Positions 44,158-47,078 of a DNA stretch of 47,078 nucleotides are shown here, one piece after another. Numbering within the stretch: position 1 is the first letter of the stretch; the number at the start of each line of letters is the position of its first letter. The position numbers and the translations under genes are program-made. The stretch lies in contig JAIYDC010000125.1 of NCBI GenBank assembly GCA_027487685.1, positions 1 through 47,078 on the forward strand. Direction: 5' to 3'. Origin of the DNA: Pseudomonadota bacterium. GTDB lineage: Bacteria; Bdellovibrionota; Bacteriovoracia; Bacteriovoracales; Bacteriovoracaceae. The notes beneath the pieces are model-generated. The model was not told the DNA's origin and ran no database searches. It saw nothing but the letters and a program-made list of their open reading frames with translations.

Positions 44158-44642
44158 TCGTTGATAGAGGTGCCCGCTGCAAAGTGCTTAGAAAGCGTTC
44201 GCTTAGCTTCTTCGAACCCGTGGCCCTTTGAAATAAGATAACGCAGTACCTTGTCGCGCAGTTTACATTTGAGTGCCGGATCTTTTGGAATCTCCTGAGA
44301 GCGGAGCTTTTTGGCGACGAGTTTCTCTATAGAATCTTCATCTGAAAAGCCCAGTTCTTTGGAGCAGAGTTCGAACTCTGTATCCACGAACTCGAGCTTC
44401 TCCTGAGAGCCACGTCTTCGAATCTTCTCCTCGGATTCACCCTTGAGCATCCATTTTCGAATGAAAAGTCTTCGATAGCTCTCTTCCCGTAGAAGCCCTC
44501 GGTCCTTGAGTGCGGCCAAGACTTCGTCGACTTCATGGGGAAGATTGTCCTTTTTGGAGCGAAGCTTCTGCCTAAGCTTGAATTCGGAGTAATCCTGCCG
44601 AGCGAGAAGATGGATCGAATAGTTATAGATACGTTGGTTCAT
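44154..44642 (-). CDS. recX: Regulatory protein RecX
   Basis: RecX binds RecA filaments and limits RecA activity. The 162-residue product has the RecX helical repeats: YSIHLLARQDYSEFKLRQKL at the start, EVLAALKDRGLLREESYRRLFIR, and a C-terminal repeat with KVLRYLISKGHGFEEAKRTL. It lies 58 bases after recA on the same strand, separated by a perfect 10-bp hairpin that could reduce read-through. The RBS is weak, consistent with low expression. The stop codon overlaps that of the nitroreductase gene. Confidence 0.93.
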   Translation of the reverse strand: MNQRIYNYSIHLLARQDYSEFKLRQKLRSKKDNLPHEVDEVLAALKDRGLLREESYRRLFIRKWMLKGESEEKIRRRGSQEKLEFVDTEFELCSKELGFSDEDSIEKLVAKKLRSQEIPKDPALKCKLRDKVLRYLISKGHGFEEAKRTLSKHFAAGTSIND

Positions 44643-44665
44643 AAACTGTTGTTGGCCACATAAGT

Positions 44666-44689
44666 GAAGGGCCTCTTGCGAGGCCCTTC
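44666..44689 (-). terminator. Hairpin between recA and recX
   Basis: A perfect 10-bp stem (44666-44675 with 44680-44689) closes a four-base loop. No T-run follows on the recA strand, so termination is probably partial, leaving recX expressed from read-through. A similar recA-recX attenuating hairpin is known in E. coli. Confidence 0.6.
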
Positions 44690-44700
44690 TAAGGAAAATC

Positions 44701-45801
44701 TTACTGTTTTATCGCTTTCTTTGCCGTCGCTTTTTCTTCCTTGATCTCTCCGGTGGAGAGATCAAGATTGGAAGTGTCACCCTTGGTGATTCCGTGCTTC
44801 ATGAGAACTTTATGACGAATTTCGGCCATCATTTCTGGATTGTTCCGCAGGAATTCTTTCGAAGCTTCACGACCCTGGCCAACTTTCTGGTTATTGTACG
44901 AGTACCAGGCCCCTGCCTTTTCAATGATGCCCTCGTTAGCGGCTACGTCCAGGAGATCTCCTTCTTTTGAAATACCGGATCCGTACATGATGTCGAACTC
45001 GACTTCGCGGAATGGAGGGGCAACCTTATTCTTTACGATCTTGACCTTCGTCCGTGATCCAATGACCTCGTCTCCATCCTTGAGGGCACCAATCCGACGG
45101 ATATCCATCCGTACGGAAGCATAGAACTTGAGGGCATTACCGCCAGTGGTAGTCTCTGGGTTCCCGAACATGACGCCAATCTTCATCCGCAACTGGTTAA
45201 TAAAGATCACCGTGCAATTAGAACGAGCAATAGAACCAGTGAGTTTCCTGAGCGCCTGAGACATCAGTCTTGCTTGCAGACCCATATGGGAGTCACCCAT
45301 GTCACCTTCGAGCTCGGCTTTAGGCGTGAGTGCCGCCACAGAGTCGACGATCAGGAGATTAACTGCACCTGACCGGACCAGCATATCAGCGATCTCGAGT
45401 GCCTGTTCCCCGGAGTCTGGCTGAGAGATTAATGTGTTGGGAATATCTACGCCGAGTTTTGCTGCGTAGGATGTGTCGAGGGCATGCTCGGCATCGATGA
45501 AGGCTACAGTACCACCAGTTTTCTGGCATTCTGCGGCGATGTGAAGTGTGAGTGTTGTCTTACCGGATGACTCTGGTCCGTAGACTTCAACAATTCTTCC
45601 TTGAGGAATACCGCCGACTCCTAGGGCCAGGTCAATCCCGAGTGAACCCGTCGAGATGGCCGGGATCTTCTCCGCGGCTTCCGCGGAATCAAGGCGCATG
45701 ATAGCGCCTTTACCGAACTGCTTTTCGATAGTTGAAAGGGCCAGATCGAGGGCCTTTTTCTTGTTTGCGGCATCAGTCGTGTTTGGGTAATTCAGGGACA
45801 T
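44701..45801 (-). CDS. recA: Recombinase RecA
   Basis: RecA forms filaments on single-stranded DNA for homologous recombination and triggers LexA self-cleavage. The 366-residue product has Walker [10 protein letters not shown] near residue 74, Walker [11 protein letters not shown], the L1 region around [19 protein letters not shown], loop L2 with [20 protein letters not shown], and a Lys/Glu-rich C-terminal tail. AAGGAG lies six bases before the ATG. The gap upstream does not contain the palindrome TTAC-N3-GTAA that I recall for the Bdellovibrio LexA protein, nor an E. coli-type box. Confidence 0.97.
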   Translation of the reverse strand: MSLNYPNTTDAANKKKALDLALSTIEKQFGKGAIMRLDSAEAAEKIPAISTGSLGIDLALGVGGIPQGRIVEVYGPESSGKTTLTLHIAAECQKTGGTVAFIDAEHALDTSYAAKLGVDIPNTLISQPDSGEQALEIADMLVRSGAVNLLIVDSVAALTPKAELEGDMGDSHMGLQARLMSQALRKLTGSIARSNCTVIFINQLRMKIGVMFGNPETTTGGNALKFYASVRMDIRRIGALKDGDEVIGSRTKVKIVKNKVAPPFREVEFDIMYGSGISKEGDLLDVAANEGIIEKAGAWYSYNNQKVGQGREASKEFLRNNPEMMAEIRHKVLMKHGITKGDTSNLDLSTGEIKEEKATAKKAIKQ

Positions 45802-45905
45802 GGGGTTCTCCTTCTCTCGCTATGATAATTGGTCTGTAGAGTGGTGATTTTTATTTTTAAACGCTAACACCCACCTGTGTCTTCGACAACGCTTTTCATG
45901 CAACT

Positions 45906-45924
45906 TTTACGGAAAATTTACGGA
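45906..45924 (-). promoter_or_regulatory. Direct repeat upstream of recA
   Basis: TTTACGGA occurs twice with an 11-base period (45906-45913 and 45917-45924), about one helical turn apart, 105-124 bases before the recA start codon. It lies in the gap after the pgpA stop. The in-phase spacing resembles a site for a regulator that contacts one face of DNA. Confidence 0.35.
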
Positions 45925-45965
45925 TACCTAAGGATTTGAATTGCTTACCTGAAAGAAGCTGGGCG

Positions 45966-46457
45966 TTATAAATAATTCCTAACAAAATAGGCAATAACTC
46001 CTGCATATAAGCCACTAACCACATCGTCCGTAATCGTTCCAAAGCCATGGTGGAGGCGATCGAAATAGGAGGCAGGCCAGACTTTAACAATATCAAAAAG
46101 GCGGAACAGACCGAAGACTAGAAAGAGATCAGGAAACGCGACAGACTGGACGAAGGCCCAAGTAATAAGCATACCAATGACCTCGTCGATTACAATCCAC
46201 TGGGGATCATGGAGCTGGTACGTTCTCTGCACCTGTTCCGTGACGATAACCGCCGCCACATAGAGTGTGACTATCAGTCCCAATAAACTATAGATATTTA
46301 TTCCAAGGCCATTCAAGAGCAGAATCAAAGGAACTGCCGCGAGGCTTCCAAATGTTCCGGGGGCCTTCGGTGCCTTTCCTGAGTAAAACCAGGACAGGAA
46401 AAGAATCACAGATAGGGACGGGCCTGGGACAGACCCTACAACTTTTTGCTCTTTCAT
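45966..46457 (-). CDS. pgpA: Phosphatidylglycerophosphatase A
   Basis: PgpA removes phosphate from phosphatidylglycerophosphate to give phosphatidylglycerol in the inner membrane. I start at ATG 46457, which gives 163 residues and begins about 20 residues before the conserved domain; an in-frame ATG at 46520 has a stronger AAGGAGGT site, but it lies inside the divergent gene. Motifs are SGKAPKAPGTFGSLAAVP, DPQWIVIDEVIGM and FRLFDIVKVWPASYFDRL followed by GTITDDVVSGLYAG, with several membrane segments between. These are diagnostic. It lies 164 bases upstream of recA on the same strand. Confidence 0.9.
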   Translation of the reverse strand: MKEQKVVGSVPGPSLSVILFLSWFYSGKAPKAPGTFGSLAAVPLILLLNGLGINIYSLLGLIVTLYVAAVIVTEQVQRTYQLHDPQWIVIDEVIGMLITWAFVQSVAFPDLFLVFGLFRLFDIVKVWPASYFDRLHHGFGTITDDVVSGLYAGVIAYFVRNYL

Positions 46458-46518
46458 AGGATTTACGCTAGTTTTGAGTTTTCGATACTCTAACCGTACG
46501 ACAAGAGATTGGCAAAAC

Positions 46519-47078
46519 ATGGCCCACCGACCTCCTTACCTTGCCGACTACGCTTTTAACTGGGAAACGTTTGACGTCGTCTGCAGCGGTAAGTCCTCCC
46601 TGGATGCGACCAATTACCTCACCGAGCTCCATGACAAGCATCAGGTCGCTAATTTCCTTGATGGTTACGGCTTTGATATCTCCGACCCCATTGAGAGCGC
46701 AGAGCTCTTTGGCATCTGCCAGGAGGCGATCCAGTTCATCAAGCGCTACTTCCTCAAGGAAGGTAACCCCGAAGGTTTGGACCTTAAAGTTCCCCACTAC
46801 CTGTTTTCTATCACAAACATCTCCGAGCTCTTTCTCGCGGCCACAGGACATTCGTCGGTAAAACTGAAGACCGAGGAGCAGCTCTGGGCGGGCGTGGTTC
46901 TTAAGGTCATGCACACCCTTCTCCATACGGACAAAGATCTCCGCTATCGTTACTACTCGACCATCCAGCAGCAAATTTTTGACCGCTTCTACAAGTTTAT
47001 CCACCGGGACGAGGAGAATCGGCTTTTCCTTAAAAATGAAACGGGAACCTCTATCCCGCTTTACGACTTTCAAACGAA
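46519..47078 (+). CDS. Uncharacterised protein, N-terminal part (cut by the window edge)
   Basis: An open frame of 186 codons runs from ATG 46519 to the edge without a stop. The product is soluble, without a signal peptide, and rich in Phe, Tyr, His and Leu. Early positions contain NFLDGYGFDISDP and IQFIKRYFLKEGN, followed by LWAGVVLKVMHTLLHTDKDLR and RYYSTIQQQIFDRFYKFIH. The pattern recalls an uncharacterised family of about 350 residues that I associate with Bdellovibrio and myxobacteria (TIGR04552-like); this is from memory. The ATG overlaps the long alternative start of pgpA, so the two genes are divergent with a short shared promoter region. Confidence 0.65.
   Translation, partial: MAHRPPYLADYAFNWETFDVVCSGKSSLDATNYLTELHDKHQVANFLDGYGFDISDPIESAELFGICQEAIQFIKRYFLKEGNPEGLDLKVPHYLFSITNISELFLAATGHSSVKLKTEEQLWAGVVLKVMHTLLHTDKDLRYRYYSTIQQQIFDRFYKFIHRDEENRLFLKNETGTSIPLYDFQT

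Noticed and set aside
46468-47073. 201-codon open frame on the minus strand
   Set aside because: It is antisense to the divergent gene starting at 46519 and overlaps the pgpA 5' end; composition looks like a frame shadow.

Overview
The window looks like a chromosomal segment of a predatory or predator-related bacterium of the Bdellovibrio lineage (Bdellovibrionota), or a close deltaproteobacteria-like relative. The evidence is the pilMNOPQ cluster followed by a TPR protein, aroQ, efp, accB and accC; the many secreted proteins with signal peptides; a matrixin protease; a separate family of secreted metalloproteases; and a last gene resembling an uncharacterised family I recall from Bdellovibrio and myxobacteria. 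This assignment is inference, since there is no rRNA gene in the window. Coding density is very high. No gap without a gene exceeds about 240 bases, and I saw no tRNA, rRNA, CRISPR array or insertion sequence.

Region 1 (1-16878, all + strand) is one long run of tightly packed genes: pilM-pilN-pilO-pilP-pilQ (type IV pilus alignment complex and secretin), a TPR protein, aroQ, efp, accB-accC (biotin carboxyl carrier protein and biotin carboxylase), a second TPR protein, and a TamB-like / TamA(BamA)-like pair for outer-membrane biogenesis. Many neighbours overlap or touch. A consensus-like -10 box sits just before pilM.

Region 2 (16900-26730): rplM-rpsI with their own promoter and a strong bidirectional terminator; a small secreted protein on the minus strand; a divergent UvrA paralogue whose second ATPase site has lost its Walker B acidic pair; a secreted protein and a matrixin metalloprotease, both ending in a membrane anchor; an AMIN-type protein; and lon, with an unusual Lys/Pro/Ala insert in its protease domain.

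Region 3 (26780-34690) is the most unusual. It holds three tandem paralogous secreted metalloproteases with the motif HExxHxxGxxD followed by EY. The first two share a conserved upstream regulatory block, and the second carries a 4 x 57-bp in-frame repeat. The third is a short form translationally coupled to a small secreted protein, which has its own tandem paralogue. I propose this five-gene island as the candidate undescribed system: secreted proteases plus small partner proteins of unknown role.

Region 4 (34654-47078) is mostly minus strand: rpoZ, a long-chain acyl-CoA synthetase, alaS coupled to an orphan peptide-binding lipoprotein, small secreted or anchored proteins, a nitroreductase, recA-recX and pgpA. 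It ends with the 5' part of a divergently transcribed unknown gene that is cut by the window edge.
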